This document shows, piece by piece, positions 20,201-28,609 of a stretch of DNA of 64,000 nt; position 1 is the first letter of the stretch, and each line of letters starts with the position of its first letter. The stretch covers positions 33,295 to 97,294 of the forward strand of contig CAJMNM010000007.1 in assembly GCA_905214795.1 (NCBI GenBank), in the 5' to 3' direction. The position numbers were made by a program, and so were the translations under genes. The notes under the pieces were generated by a model. The model did not search any database. It was not told where the DNA came from and saw only the letters and a list, made by a program, of their open reading frames with translations. This DNA comes from an uncultured bacterium (GTDB lineage Bacteria > Bacteroidota > Bacteroidia > Bacteroidales > Bacteroidaceae).

Positions 20201-20434
20201 TGGGAGCCACAAGCCTTGACTATGTTGCATAATAAAGAAATAGACATGGTTGTTAATATTCCAAAGGATCTGACTGCCGGAGAGTTAAGTAATGGATACA
20301 AAATAAGGCGTGCTGCAGTTGACTTGAATATTCCATTAATAACTAATTCTCGTTTGGCAAGTGCCTTTATTCAAGCCTTCTGTCATATTAAAATGGAAGA
20401 TTTACCAATAAAAAGTTGGTCAGAATATAAATAA
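17210..20434 (+). CDS. carB: Carbamoyl-phosphate synthase large subunit
   Basis: The 1074-residue protein has the duplicated ATP-grasp layout of CarB. The first half starts KVLLLGSGALKIGEAGEFDYSG with IRAAYALGGLGSGF. The second half has SIVVLGSGAYRIGSSVEFDW and VRPSYVLSGAAMNV. A C-terminal MGS-like allosteric domain begins near residue 940 (LLSTGGAKQKAEMLDAARML, then YATGGTSRYLTENGI). It makes carbamoyl phosphate from bicarbonate, ammonia and two ATP. It is coupled to carA by a 9-base gap. The length and motifs are complete. Confidence 0.97.
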   Translation: MIDKNIKKVLLLGSGALKIGEAGEFDYSGSQALKALKEEGIETVLINPNIATVQTSEGVADQIYFLPVTPFFVERVIAKERPQGILLAFGGQTALNCGVSLYKDGILEKYGVQVLGTPVQAIIDTEDRELFVKKLDEIDVKTIKSHACENIEEARHAAKELGYPVIIRAAYALGGLGSGFCDNEEELNKLAEKAFSFSPQVLVEKSLKGWKEIEYEVVRDRYDNCITVCNMENFDPLGIHTGESIVVAPSQTLTNSEYHKLRALSIRIIRHIGIVGECNVQYAFDPESEDYRVIEVNARLSRSSALASKATGYPLAFVAAKLGLGYGLFELKNSVTKTTSAFFEPALDYVVCKIPRWDLGKFRGVDRELGSSMKSVGEVMAIGRTFEEAIQKGLRMIGQGMHGFVENKELEIDDIDAALREPTDKRIFIISKAMSKGYTLDQIHELTKIDKWFLYKLQNIKDTSKALHACKSINVLDNELLRKAKIQGFTDFQIARAIGMEDEMDIEAAALIVRNRRKAAGIVPVVKQIDTLAAEYPAQTNYLYLTYSGIANDITYENDKRSIVVLGSGAYRIGSSVEFDWCGVQALNTIRKQGYRSVMINYNPETVSTDYDMCDRLYFDELTFERVLDILELETPKGVIVSTGGQIPNNLAMRLDQQRVPILGTTAQSIDNAEDREKFSAMLNRIGVDQPEWSALTNMEDVDRFIAKVGFPVLVRPSYVLSGAAMNVCSNEEELERFLKLAANVSQKHPVVISKFLQHAKEVEMDAVARDGEIIAYAISEHIEFAGVHSGDATIQFPAQKLYVETVRRIKKISGQIARELKISGPFNIQFLARDNDIKVIECNLRASRSFPFVSKVLKINLIELATKVMLGLPVEKPNKNLFDFDYVGIKASQFSFNRLQKADPVLGVDMASTGEVGCLGDETGSALLNAMLSVGQRIPKKNILLSTGGAKQKAEMLDAARMLKEHGYNLYATGGTSRYLTENGIENTLVYWPSESWEPQALTMLHNKEIDMVVNIPKDLTAGELSNGYKIRRAAVDLNIPLITNSRLASAFIQAFCHIKMEDLPIKSWSEYK

Positions 20435-20449
20435 GCATTTAAAAAAGCT

Positions 20450-20457
20450 TATCTTTG
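20450..20457 (+). promoter_or_regulatory. -7 promoter box of the cysC operon
   Basis: A TATCTTTG box lies 29 bases before the cysC start. No good TTTG is found 19-21 bases upstream, so only the -7 element is supported. Confidence 0.4.
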
Positions 20458-20485
20458 TAGCTAGAATTGATAAAAACTATAAATA

Positions 20486-21082
20486 ATGGTTGAAGCTACA
20501 AATATCTATCCAATATATGATAAAATGATGACCCGCGCTGACAAAGAAGAACTTCTTGGTCAGCGCGGTGTCATGATTTGGTTTACAGGTTTATCAGGTT
20601 CGGGAAAAAGCACTGTAGCATTAGGAGTTGAGCGTGAATTGCATAAGCGTGGGGTCTTATGCCGTATTTTAGACGGTGATAATATACGTAGTGGTATTAA
20701 TAAGAATCTTGGATTTACTGCTGAAGACCGTAAGGAAAACATCAGAAGGATTGCTGAAGTAGGAAAACTTTTTGTTGATACCGGTATAGTAACACTTGCT
20801 GCTTTTATTAGCCCGACAAATGAATCCAGACAAATGGCTGCTGAAATAATCGGCCAGAACGATTTTAAGGAAGTTTATATTTCAACTCCACTTGAAATCT
20901 GTGAAAAACGTGATGTAAAAGGACTGTATGCTCGTGCCCGTCGTGGTGAGATTCAGAATTTTACGGGCATTAGTGCACCGTTTGAAGTGCCAGAACATCC
21001 GGCTTTGTCTCTTGATACTTCAGTTTTATCATTAGAGGAGTCAGTGCACAAAGTACTTGAATTAATATTGAACAATAAATAA
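20486..21082 (+). CDS. cysC: Adenylylsulfate (APS) kinase
   Basis: CysC phosphorylates APS to PAPS, the activated sulfate donor. The 198-residue protein has the P-loop WFTGLSGSGKSTVALGVE near residues 32-49 and CRILDGDNIRSGINKNLGF. ENIRRIAEVGKLFVDTGIV and AAFISPTNESRQMA follow, all typical of APS kinases. It is the first gene of a compact operon cysC-cysD-cysN-sulfotransferase with gaps of 11-23 bases. PAPS is therefore probably made for sulfotransfer and not only for assimilation, because no PAPS reductase is present here. Confidence 0.95.
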   Translation: MVEATNIYPIYDKMMTRADKEELLGQRGVMIWFTGLSGSGKSTVALGVERELHKRGVLCRILDGDNIRSGINKNLGFTAEDRKENIRRIAEVGKLFVDTGIVTLAAFISPTNESRQMAAEIIGQNDFKEVYISTPLEICEKRDVKGLYARARRGEIQNFTGISAPFEVPEHPALSLDTSVLSLEESVHKVLELILNNK

Positions 21083-21093
21083 TCAGAGTAATT

Positions 21094-22002
21094 ATGGCAG
21101 AGTATAAATTAAGCCATTTGCAGGAACTGGAAGCGGAATCTATACATATTATTCGTGAAGTAGCCGCTGAGTTTGAAAATCCTGTAATGCTATATTCCAT
21201 CGGTAAAGACTCATCTGTAATGGTCCGTTTGGCTGAAAAAGCTTTTGCACCGGGGAAAGTACCGTTTCCATTGATGCATATCGATTCAAAATGGAAATTC
21301 AAGGAAATGATTAAGTTCCGTGATGATTATGCAAAAAAATATGGTTGGAATTTGATTGTAGAATCAAATATGGAGGCTTTTCATGCTGGCGTAGGACCGT
21401 TTACACACGGAAGTAAGGTTCATACAGACCTCATGAAAACTAAAGCCCTTTTGGATGCATTAGCCAAATATAAGTTTGACGCCGCGTTTGGTGGAGCTCG
21501 CCGTGATGAAGAGAAAAGTCGGGCAAAAGAACGTATTTTCTCATTCAGAGATCAGTTCCAACAATGGGATCCGAAGAACCAACGTCCGGAATTATGGGAT
21601 ATATACAACAGCCGTGTCCATAAAGGAGAAAGTATCCGCGTATTCCCGTTGAGTAATTGGACTGAATTGGATATATGGCAGTATATCCGTTTGGAGAATA
21701 TACCAATTGTTCCACTTTATTTTGCAAAGATGCGTCCAGTAGTCAATATTGACGGACAGTTGATTATGCCTGACGATGATCGTTTGCCTGAGAAATATCG
21801 AGATAAAATAGAAATGCGTAAGATTCGTTTCCGTACTTTAGGTTGTTGGCCACTGACGGGTGCAATTGAAAGCGAGGCAGATACAATTGAGAAAATTGTA
21901 GAGGAAATGATGACGACAACTAAGAGCGAACGTACAACCCGAGTGATAGACTTCGATCAGGAAGCATCTATGGAGCAGAAGAAACGTGAGGGTTATTTCT
22001 AA
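21094..22002 (+). CDS. cysD: Sulfate adenylyltransferase subunit 2
   Basis: CysD is the ATP-pyrophosphatase-type catalytic subunit that, with the GTPase CysN, forms APS from sulfate and ATP. The 302-residue protein contains the PP-loop-like YSIGKDSSVMVRLAEKAF and PFPLMHIDSKWKFKEM. FDAAFGGARRDEEKSRAKER and a C-terminal RFRTLGCWPLTGAIES with the conserved Cys follow. It has the usual CysD length. The gene lies 11 bases after cysC. Confidence 0.96.
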   Translation: MAEYKLSHLQELEAESIHIIREVAAEFENPVMLYSIGKDSSVMVRLAEKAFAPGKVPFPLMHIDSKWKFKEMIKFRDDYAKKYGWNLIVESNMEAFHAGVGPFTHGSKVHTDLMKTKALLDALAKYKFDAAFGGARRDEEKSRAKERIFSFRDQFQQWDPKNQRPELWDIYNSRVHKGESIRVFPLSNWTELDIWQYIRLENIPIVPLYFAKMRPVVNIDGQLIMPDDDRLPEKYRDKIEMRKIRFRTLGCWPLTGAIESEADTIEKIVEEMMTTTKSERTTRVIDFDQEASMEQKKREGYF

Positions 22003-22020
22003 ATAGAGGAGGAAGCAAAT

Positions 22021-23445
22021 ATGGCAATATCAGATATTAAAGCATTTTTGGATCAGGATGAGAAGAAAGACCTTCTCCGTTTATTAACTGCGGGTTCGGT
22101 AGACGATGGAAAGTCTACACTCATCGGCCGCTTACTGTTTGACAGTAAGAAACTTTATGAAGATCAGTTACAGGCTTTGGAACGCGATAGCAAGCGTGTA
22201 GGAAATGCCGGTGAGCATATCGATTATGCTTTGTTGCTTGATGGCTTGAAAGCAGAACGTGAAGAAGGTATTACTATTGATGTGGCTTATCGATATTTCT
22301 CAACAAATCAGCGTAAATTTATTATTGCTGATACTCCGGGACATGAACAGTATACACGTAATATGATTACTGGCGGGTCAACTGCAAACCTTGCCATTAT
22401 ACTTGTGGATTCTCGTATGGGGGTTATAACTCAGACACGTCGTCATACATTCCTTGTCTCTCTATTAGGAATCAAGCATATCGTATTGGCCGTCAACAAG
22501 ATGGATCTTGTTGATTTTGATAAGAATGTTTTTGATAAGATTGTGGCAGAGTATAAAGCCTTGACCGATAAATTGGGTATAGAGGATGTTACCTGTATTC
22601 CGCTGTCTGCCCTTGATGGAGATAATGTAGTTGAAAAATCAAGTCGTACGCCCTGGTATGATGGTCCGTCATTATTGGATTTTCTTGAAAATGTACCTAT
22701 CCATACAGATCGTAACATGACAGATTTTCGTTATCCGGTGCAATATGTTCTGCGCCCGAACTTGGATTTCCGTGGATTTTGCGGAAAGATAGCTTCCGGT
22801 GTGGTTCGTAAGGGTGACGCAATAATGGCTTTGCCGTCAAGAAAAATCTCTCATGTTAAGAATATCGTGACATACGATGGTGATTTGGAAGAAGCTTTCT
22901 GTCCGCAGTGTGTTACACTTACGTTAGAGGATGAGATTGATATTTCACGTGGAGAAATGTTGGTTCATCCGGATAATTTACCAGAAGTAGGCAGACATTT
23001 TGAAACCATGCTTGTTTGGATGGACGAAGAAGCCATGGATCGTGGTAAACAGTTCTATTTAAAGCATAATACCAATACAACACGCGCCACAATTGATGAA
23101 ATTTGTTATCAAGTAGACGTTAATACAATGGAACAACGTCCTGCCGATGGTTTTAAGCTTAATGAAATTGGTCGTGTAAAGATAACAACAGCTAAACCGA
23201 TATTCTATGATGCCTATAAGAAGAATCATGCCACAGGAGCTTTTATACTCATCGATCCGATTTCAAATAATACGAGTGCGGTAGGTATGATTATTGGTCC
23301 GACAGATACTAAGGATATTGATACGGAAAGGCTTCCTGAACTAAACTTACCTAAACTTGGTATCGGCGAGGAACATTACGAAGCAATAGAAAAAGCTGTT
23401 AAAGACTTATATCGTCAGGGTATAGCCATAGATATTATTAAATAA
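22021..23445 (+). CDS. cysN: Sulfate adenylyltransferase subunit 1 (GTPase)
   Basis: CysN is an EF-Tu-like GTPase that drives APS formation. The 474-residue protein has G1 TAGSVDDGKSTLIGRLLFD, G3 IADTPGHEQYTRNM (DTPGHE), G4 AVNKMDL and then the beta-barrel domains. It is not fused to CysC, which is separate upstream in this operon. The sulfotransferase gene begins 23 bases later. Confidence 0.95.
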   Translation: MAISDIKAFLDQDEKKDLLRLLTAGSVDDGKSTLIGRLLFDSKKLYEDQLQALERDSKRVGNAGEHIDYALLLDGLKAEREEGITIDVAYRYFSTNQRKFIIADTPGHEQYTRNMITGGSTANLAIILVDSRMGVITQTRRHTFLVSLLGIKHIVLAVNKMDLVDFDKNVFDKIVAEYKALTDKLGIEDVTCIPLSALDGDNVVEKSSRTPWYDGPSLLDFLENVPIHTDRNMTDFRYPVQYVLRPNLDFRGFCGKIASGVVRKGDAIMALPSRKISHVKNIVTYDGDLEEAFCPQCVTLTLEDEIDISRGEMLVHPDNLPEVGRHFETMLVWMDEEAMDRGKQFYLKHNTNTTRATIDEICYQVDVNTMEQRPADGFKLNEIGRVKITTAKPIFYDAYKKNHATGAFILIDPISNNTSAVGMIIGPTDTKDIDTERLPELNLPKLGIGEEHYEAIEKAVKDLYRQGIAIDIIK

Positions 23446-23468
23446 TGACCACCATAAAATGAATTATC

Positions 23469-24578
23469 ATGGGATTATTAGAATTTAGTAAATTACCGGT
23501 TAACACATTGGTTGGCGCAGATTGGCATACCTTTTGCGAAATGACTAAAGGGCAGGAGATAGGAGAGAAATATCGTGGAAAATATCTCTTGACAAAAAGT
23601 GTATGTCGCATACTAAGTCCATTGGCTGCCGTTCAAGACCGTAGGTATCAAAAGTTGTTAGCAGAAAAACCTCTTGAGAATGATCCGGTATTTATTCTAG
23701 GACATTGGCGTAGTGGTACAACATTTGTACACAATATTTTTGCGCAAGATAAACATTTTGGTTATACAACAACATATCAAACTGTTTTTCCGCATTTGAT
23801 GATGTTTGGACAACCTATGTTCAAAAAAACCATGGGGTGGTTGATGCCTGATAAGCGTCCGACAGACAATATGGAATTAGCTCCGGATCTGCCGCAAGAA
23901 GAGGAATTTGCGATATCAAATATGATGCCATATTCATATTATGATTTTTGGTTTTTTCCTAAACGGATGCAGGAATATTGTGACAGATATCTGACGTTTG
24001 AAAAAATTACTTCTCAGGAGTTAGAGGTATTTAAAAAAACATTCGAGAAGCTGGTGAAAATTTCATTGTGGAATACAGGAGGTACCCAATATCTGTCAAA
24101 AAATCCACCTCATACAGGACGAGTTAAAGCTTTGGTTGAGCTGTTCCCCAATGCTAAATTTATTTATTTGATGCGTAATCCTTATACTGTATTTGAGAGT
24201 ACAAGAAGCTTCTTCAGTAATACCATTAAACCGCTCGAACTTCAACATATTTCGGAGGAGGAAATGGAATTAAATATCTTGGAGGCTTATACTAAACTTT
24301 ATAAGGCGTATGAGGCTCAAAAGCATTTTATACCAGAAGGAAATCTTTTTGAAGTGAAATTTGAAGACTTTGAGAAGAACGCACTGGAAACTACCCGCAA
24401 AGCATATGCTCAGTTACAGATTCCCGGGTTTAAGGAAGCTGAACCAGCCATCGAGGCTTATGTCAATAAGAAAAAAGGATATAAGAAAAACAAGTATGAA
24501 TATAAGCCCCGTACAGTGCAGTTAGTTAATGAACATTGGGGATACGCATTAAAAGATTGGGGATATGATATGCATTAA
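23469..24578 (+). CDS. PAPS-dependent sulfotransferase
   Basis: The 369-residue cytoplasmic protein has the two PAPS-binding signatures of the Sulfotransfer_3 type. The 5'-phosphosulfate loop is ILGHWRSGTTFVHNIF near residues 77-92. The 3'-phosphate-binding segment is FIYLMRNPYTVFESTRSFF near 233-251. NTGGTQYLSKNPPHTGRVKAL lies between them. Placed directly after cysC-cysD-cysN, it most likely consumes the PAPS made by them. A comparable cluster in Bacteroides thetaiotaomicron has been reported to sulfonate cholesterol and other steroids. That function is a reasonable hypothesis here, although a lipid or other alcohol acceptor is equally possible from sequence alone. A strong terminator follows. 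Confidence 0.85.
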   Translation: MGLLEFSKLPVNTLVGADWHTFCEMTKGQEIGEKYRGKYLLTKSVCRILSPLAAVQDRRYQKLLAEKPLENDPVFILGHWRSGTTFVHNIFAQDKHFGYTTTYQTVFPHLMMFGQPMFKKTMGWLMPDKRPTDNMELAPDLPQEEEFAISNMMPYSYYDFWFFPKRMQEYCDRYLTFEKITSQELEVFKKTFEKLVKISLWNTGGTQYLSKNPPHTGRVKALVELFPNAKFIYLMRNPYTVFESTRSFFSNTIKPLELQHISEEEMELNILEAYTKLYKAYEAQKHFIPEGNLFEVKFEDFEKNALETTRKAYAQLQIPGFKEAEPAIEAYVNKKKGYKKNKYEYKPRTVQLVNEHWGYALKDWGYDMH

Positions 24579-24604
24579 TATGTAAGAGTTTAATTATATT
24601 ATAG

Positions 24605-24650
24605 AATTCCGTTTGCTATTTCAATAAAAAATAGTGAACGGAATTTTTTG
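24605..24650 (+). terminator. Terminator of the cysC operon
   Basis: Arms of 17 bases at 24605-24621 and 24629-24645 pair with one or two mismatches and are followed by a run of T at 24644-24649. It lies 27 bases after the sulfotransferase stop. Confidence 0.8.
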
Positions 24651-24714
24651 TTCTTGATTATAAATTCATAAAAAAGAAATAGTCTTGCAAGGTCAAGATT
24701 GTCATAAAAACATT

Positions 24715-25530
24715 TTATTTGTCTTTACCTTCAAGCCAGGCGTCTATTAACATACGCGCCATTGACATTTTACCGGGAATTGCCGGCAGCTTATCTTTAC
24801 TGAACCATCCGCCATATGCCAATTCGCTATGTTGAAGATGTAAATTACCGGCTACATAATCAGCAAAGAAGCCTATCATCAAACCACAAGGATAGGGCCA
24901 TGGCTGACTACCGAAGTATCTGATATTTGTTATGCTGATTCCTGTTTCTTCCATGACTTCACGATGAACACATTCTTCTAGTGTTTCGCCAGTTTCAACA
25001 AAACCAGCCACAAGTCCATAGTAATTTCCTTTTAAATTATGGGCATGTACCATTAAAATTTGGTCGTTGCGTTTGACAAGAACGATAATGGCTGTTGCTA
25101 ATTGTGGCCATACCTCTTTTCCGCAATTAGTACATCGTTTGCTTATATCTGTATGCAATTGCATTGGTGCTCCACAGACTCCACAGTATTTTGTGGTGCT
25201 GTCCCAATATAATATTTCTGATGCTTTTCCGGCTTTAATATAGAACTCACGGTTAAGGATTTCAAATGATTTTCGTAATCCCATCATTACAAATTGGTCA
25301 TTTTCTATTATGGGAGAAGGTATACTGACTGTACGACAAGCGCTTCCGTCAGACATTGGAGTTAATTTGTGAATAGTATTCCAAACCTCTAACTGTATAG
25401 GCGGATTCATACCATATGGTATGCTATATGTTGAATTCTTATCATCTTTTTGCAATAGTAATTCATCCTTACAAAAAACAAACCAATACGCCGGTTCGCT
25501 TAATAATCTGTCATTATCTGCTTGTTTCAT
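24715..25530 (-). CDS. nudC: NAD+ diphosphatase (NudC family)
   Basis: Hydrolyses NAD(H) to NMN(H) and AMP, and in some bacteria removes NAD caps from RNA. The 271-residue protein has a zinc ribbon (CGVCG near residue 116 and CTNCG about 16 residues later). The full Nudix box is GETLEECVHREVMEETGI within GFVETGE. The NudC signature SQPWPYP follows about 17 residues after it. The length suits the family. It is transcribed convergently with the sulfotransferase gene. Confidence 0.93.
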   Translation of the reverse strand: MKQADNDRLLSEPAYWFVFCKDELLLQKDDKNSTYSIPYGMNPPIQLEVWNTIHKLTPMSDGSACRTVSIPSPIIENDQFVMMGLRKSFEILNREFYIKAGKASEILYWDSTTKYCGVCGAPMQLHTDISKRCTNCGKEVWPQLATAIIVLVKRNDQILMVHAHNLKGNYYGLVAGFVETGETLEECVHREVMEETGISITNIRYFGSQPWPYPCGLMIGFFADYVAGNLHLQHSELAYGGWFSKDKLPAIPGKMSMARMLIDAWLEGKDK

Positions 25531-25675
25531 TATAATATTGATGTTTTTTATAATAAGTAACTGAACTGTTCAATATTAACCTTTCAATTGAAGGCATGTC
25601 TTTACACAGTAATTTCCCTGTTCATATATAAAAATAACTTGTGAGAGGGCACCTGCTTGTGATATAAAATAATAA

Positions 25676-25711
25676 TGGGACTGCATTCATTTAATATTGA
25701 ATACAGACCCA
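25676..25711 (-). terminator. Probable terminator of the phosphohexomutase gene
   Basis: TGGGACTGCATTCA (25676-25689) pairs with TGAATACAGACCCA (25698-25711), with one internal mismatch. On the minus strand it is followed by a T/A-rich tract, and it lies 50 bases beyond the mutase stop. Confidence 0.6.
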
Positions 25712-25761
25712 TATAGAATTTTTTATAGTTGTATAACTATTAATCAGTCAATATAATAATT

Positions 25762-27519
25762 TTATAAATTAAGTGACTTCTTAACGCCATCAACTTTGAG
25801 AAGTGCTGCTTTCTCTGCTTCTTTATAGTCGTCCGGAGTTTTCATTTCGCCTTTAACCTCTACGTAGAATTTTATTTTAGGTTCAGTTCCGGACGGACGG
25901 ACACTTACCTTTGTTCCGTCTTCTGTATACCATTGCAATACGTTTGATGGCTCGGGCTGATCAATGTTTGTCTGCTTACCTTCATTATCTGTAGCTTTTA
26001 AAGTCTGATAGTCTTTAACTAGCACAACTTTTGAAGCGGCTAATTCTTTTGGAGGATTCTCACGGAAATCAGACATCATTTTCTTGATTTCATCAGCACC
26101 TGATTTTCCAGGTTTTACAACATTAATTGTGGCATTGAGAGAAAATCCGTATTCCATATAAATATCCATCAATACATCAAATAATGTTTTATTCTGATCT
26201 TTTGCCCATGCACAAATTTCAGCTAAAAGAGAACATGCTGATACTGCATCTTTATCACGGACGAAATCCTGAGCAAGAAAACCATATGATTCCTCACCAC
26301 CTCCAATGTACTGCTTAACACCTTCATTAAGACGGATTTGGCGGGCAATCCATTTAAAGCCAGTGTAGCAATCATACATTTCTACATTATTCTTATCAGC
26401 AATGGCTTTAATAAGTTCTGTTGTAACAATGGTTTTTACAACGAACTCGTTACCTTTCATTTTACCCATCGCAATACGATTCTTAATAATGTAGTATAAG
26501 AATATCAAACAGGTCTGGTTTCCATTAATTAAAATCCATTCACCTTCTCTGTTCTTGCAAGCCATACCTACACGGTCTGCGTCTGGGTCAGAAGCCATAA
26601 CAATGTCTGCATCAATCTTTTTAGCTAAATCGATAGCCATAGATAGCGCTTCGGCATTCTCAGGATTAGGAGATTGTACGGTAGGGAAGTTACCATCCTT
26701 TACCATCTGCTCAGGTACTGTATGTACATTTTCAAAGCCCCACAGTTTTAAAGATTGGGGAATTAACATCATACCAGTACCATGAATCGGTGTATATACA
26801 ATCTTCATGTCTTTCTGACGACGTATAACATCAGGATCAATAGATATTGTTTTAATCTTTTCCAGATAAATCTGATCAATGTCTTTTCCGATGATTTCAA
26901 TTAAAGGATTATTGGTGTCAAGCACTGTTTTCAGACCCTTTATATCCTCAGCATTGACCTTGTTTACTTCTGCAATAATTCCTTTATCATGTGGAGCTAG
27001 AACTTGTGCGCCATCATCCCAATATGCTTTGTAGCCGTTGTATTCTTTTGGATTATGAGATGCAGTTAAGATAATACCGCTTTGACAGCCTAACTGGCGA
27101 ATTGCAAATGACATTTCGGGTGTCGGACGCATATCATCGAAAAGATATACCTTAATACCATTAGCTGCAAATATATTAGCGGATACTTCAGCAAAAAGAC
27201 GGCTGTTATTACGGCAGTCGTGACCAACTACTACAGATATCTGCTCCAGGTTGCTGAAATTCTTATTTAAATAATTTGATAATCCTTGTGTAGCCGCGCC
27301 AACGGTATAGATGTTCATTCTATTTGTGCCTACACCCATTATACCTCGCAAACCACCGGTTCCAAATTCCAAGTTCTGATAAAAACATTCTATCAATTCT
27401 GTTTTATCTGGATTATTTAACATTCTGCTAACTTCAGATTGAGTCTCTGCATCGTAAACAGAAGAAGCTAACCACTCATTAGCTTTAGCTTCACATGACT
27501 TTATCAGTTCATTATCCAT
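25762..27519 (-). CDS. Phosphoglucomutase/phosphomannomutase
   Basis: Interconverts hexose-1- and hexose-6-phosphates. The ~585-residue protein belongs to the alpha-D-phosphohexomutase family in its long form. The active serine loop is LTASHNPKEYNGYKAYWDDG and the metal loop is ASDPDADRVGMA. The sugar-binding loop is IGGGEESYGF. The C-terminal phosphate-binding loop is VSVRPSGTEPKIKFYVEVKG. I chose the ATG at 27519 (MDNELIKSCEAK). The 18 residues added by the 27573 frame are Lys/Thr-rich and not family-like. It is the last clearly chromosomal gene before the mobile region. Confidence 0.93.
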   Translation of the reverse strand: MDNELIKSCEAKANEWLASSVYDAETQSEVSRMLNNPDKTELIECFYQNLEFGTGGLRGIMGVGTNRMNIYTVGAATQGLSNYLNKNFSNLEQISVVVGHDCRNNSRLFAEVSANIFAANGIKVYLFDDMRPTPEMSFAIRQLGCQSGIILTASHNPKEYNGYKAYWDDGAQVLAPHDKGIIAEVNKVNAEDIKGLKTVLDTNNPLIEIIGKDIDQIYLEKIKTISIDPDVIRRQKDMKIVYTPIHGTGMMLIPQSLKLWGFENVHTVPEQMVKDGNFPTVQSPNPENAEALSMAIDLAKKIDADIVMASDPDADRVGMACKNREGEWILINGNQTCLIFLYYIIKNRIAMGKMKGNEFVVKTIVTTELIKAIADKNNVEMYDCYTGFKWIARQIRLNEGVKQYIGGGEESYGFLAQDFVRDKDAVSACSLLAEICAWAKDQNKTLFDVLMDIYMEYGFSLNATINVVKPGKSGADEIKKMMSDFRENPPKELAASKVVLVKDYQTLKATDNEGKQTNIDQPEPSNVLQWYTEDGTKVSVRPSGTEPKIKFYVEVKGEMKTPDDYKEAEKAALLKVDGVKKSLNL

Positions 27520-27804
27520 TTTTGTCGTTGTTTTTTTATTATAATGAATTTTGGTTATACTTTTATGAAACAAAAATACAGATTTTGTCTGATATTACCT
27601 AATATCAGACTCCTTTTTAGGATGCTTTCAGAAAAATATATCAATTTGAAATTAGAAAGTAGTTAAAGCGAATCAATATTTTATTGTGTGGTATAATTTA
27701 CTATTGTTGCATATAGAAGCATTTGTCTATTCTAAATTGTTTTACGTTTTATTTTAACTTTAAAAGATGTCTCAATACTACAATTATAATTTTCCCAAAA
27801 AACT

Positions 27805-28233
27805 CCTTCACCCCTTCACAATCGGTTATAACACATTTATTATCTGAGCGATATGTGTGAAGGGGTATGTTTCACATTATTCACATGCAGATTAAATTCT
27901 GGCATTTATCCATTATGAGATTTTAACCGACCGGAAAAACTGAAGAATCAACAGAAAATCTTATTTTTTTAAGAAAAATCGGGCAAAAAACTTACAACTT
28001 TATCCGTAAGCGTGCAGAAAAATATTCCGGTACTGTTACGGGTATTACCGTAACAGTGTGGAAAAAGATTCATAAAGTGCAGGATTGAATTCGTAACCGT
28101 ACGGAAAAAAACTCGCAACCGTATGCGTTTTGTATGATTTTTTCAGCTGTGAAGGATCGGTGAAGGAGATGTGAAGGATAGCCCTTCACACTTAACACAC
28201 TGTCAGTCTGTTATTTGAATGGCATTGTGAAGG
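27805..28233. repeat. Eight copies of the heptamer GTGAAGG in two clusters
   Basis: Forward copies start at 27857, 28149, 28160, 28171 and 28227. Reverse copies (CCTTCAC) start at 27805, 27813 and 28183. The four at 28149-28189 are spaced 11, 11 and 12 bases, about one helical turn, so a protein could bind them on one face of the helix. This is iteron-like. Confidence 0.6.
28033..28056. repeat. Perfect 9-bp inverted repeat between the heptamer clusters
   Basis: CTGTTACGG (28033-28041) and CCGTAACAG (28048-28056) are separated by 6 bases. Related half-sites (GTAACCGTACGG) occur about 40 bases downstream. It could be an operator or recombination site. No T-run follows. Confidence 0.5.
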
Positions 28234-28310
28234 AGTAAGAGCAGAAACTAGAAAAAAAACTTCTATGGGGAAAATGCGTGGGCGCGCGCGAAGAAGATAA
28301 CTATAAATAA

Positions 28311-28358
28311 AACTCCAAAGCTCATTCTAATCTGTAAGAATTTGCTTTGGAGTTTTTC
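28311..28358 (+). terminator. Terminator-like hairpin
   Basis: AACTCCAAAGC (28311-28321) pairs with GCTTTGGAGTT (28344-28354), with an extra inner ATTCT/AGAAT pairing and a T-run to 28356. What transcript it ends is unclear, because no gene precedes it on the plus strand for over 700 bases. An untranslated RNA may end here. Confidence 0.6.
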
Positions 28359-28367
28359 CTGTTATTG

Positions 28368-28400
28368 TTCATACGATTTGTCAGTGTCGTATGAATTTTT
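28368..28400 (+). terminator. Second terminator-like hairpin
   Basis: TTCATACGA (28368-28376) pairs with TCGTATGAA (28387-28395), directly followed by TTTTT. It lies only 10 bases after the previous hairpin, making a tandem pair. Confidence 0.55.
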
Positions 28401-28609
28401 AGAAATAATATTCATTTAATCTTCTACAGCAGCTTGCGCCTCTCCAATACATATCTGTATTTCAATAAGATGCAATATTTGTGTATGTAATCTGTATGCA
28501 TCTTGATACAATCCTATACAATGCTTGGAACAGTTGCAATAGATATTAAGGATGAATGATTTGACCTCTCTGTAACGAGATGACGCATTCATTTAAATTT
28601 CAGTATTGT

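Larger units (their letters stand above)
27574..28609. other. Gene-free left region with GTGAAGG repeats and hairpins
   Basis: No credible reading frame was found across ~1 kb. 27,574-27,800 is AT-rich with nothing recognisable. From 27,805 to 28,233 it carries eight GTGAAGG/CCTTCAC repeats and a perfect 9-bp inverted repeat, listed separately. 28,311-28,400 contains two terminator-like hairpins. The arrangement suggests a replication, excision or control region of the element, possibly including its left end. Confidence 0.5.
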
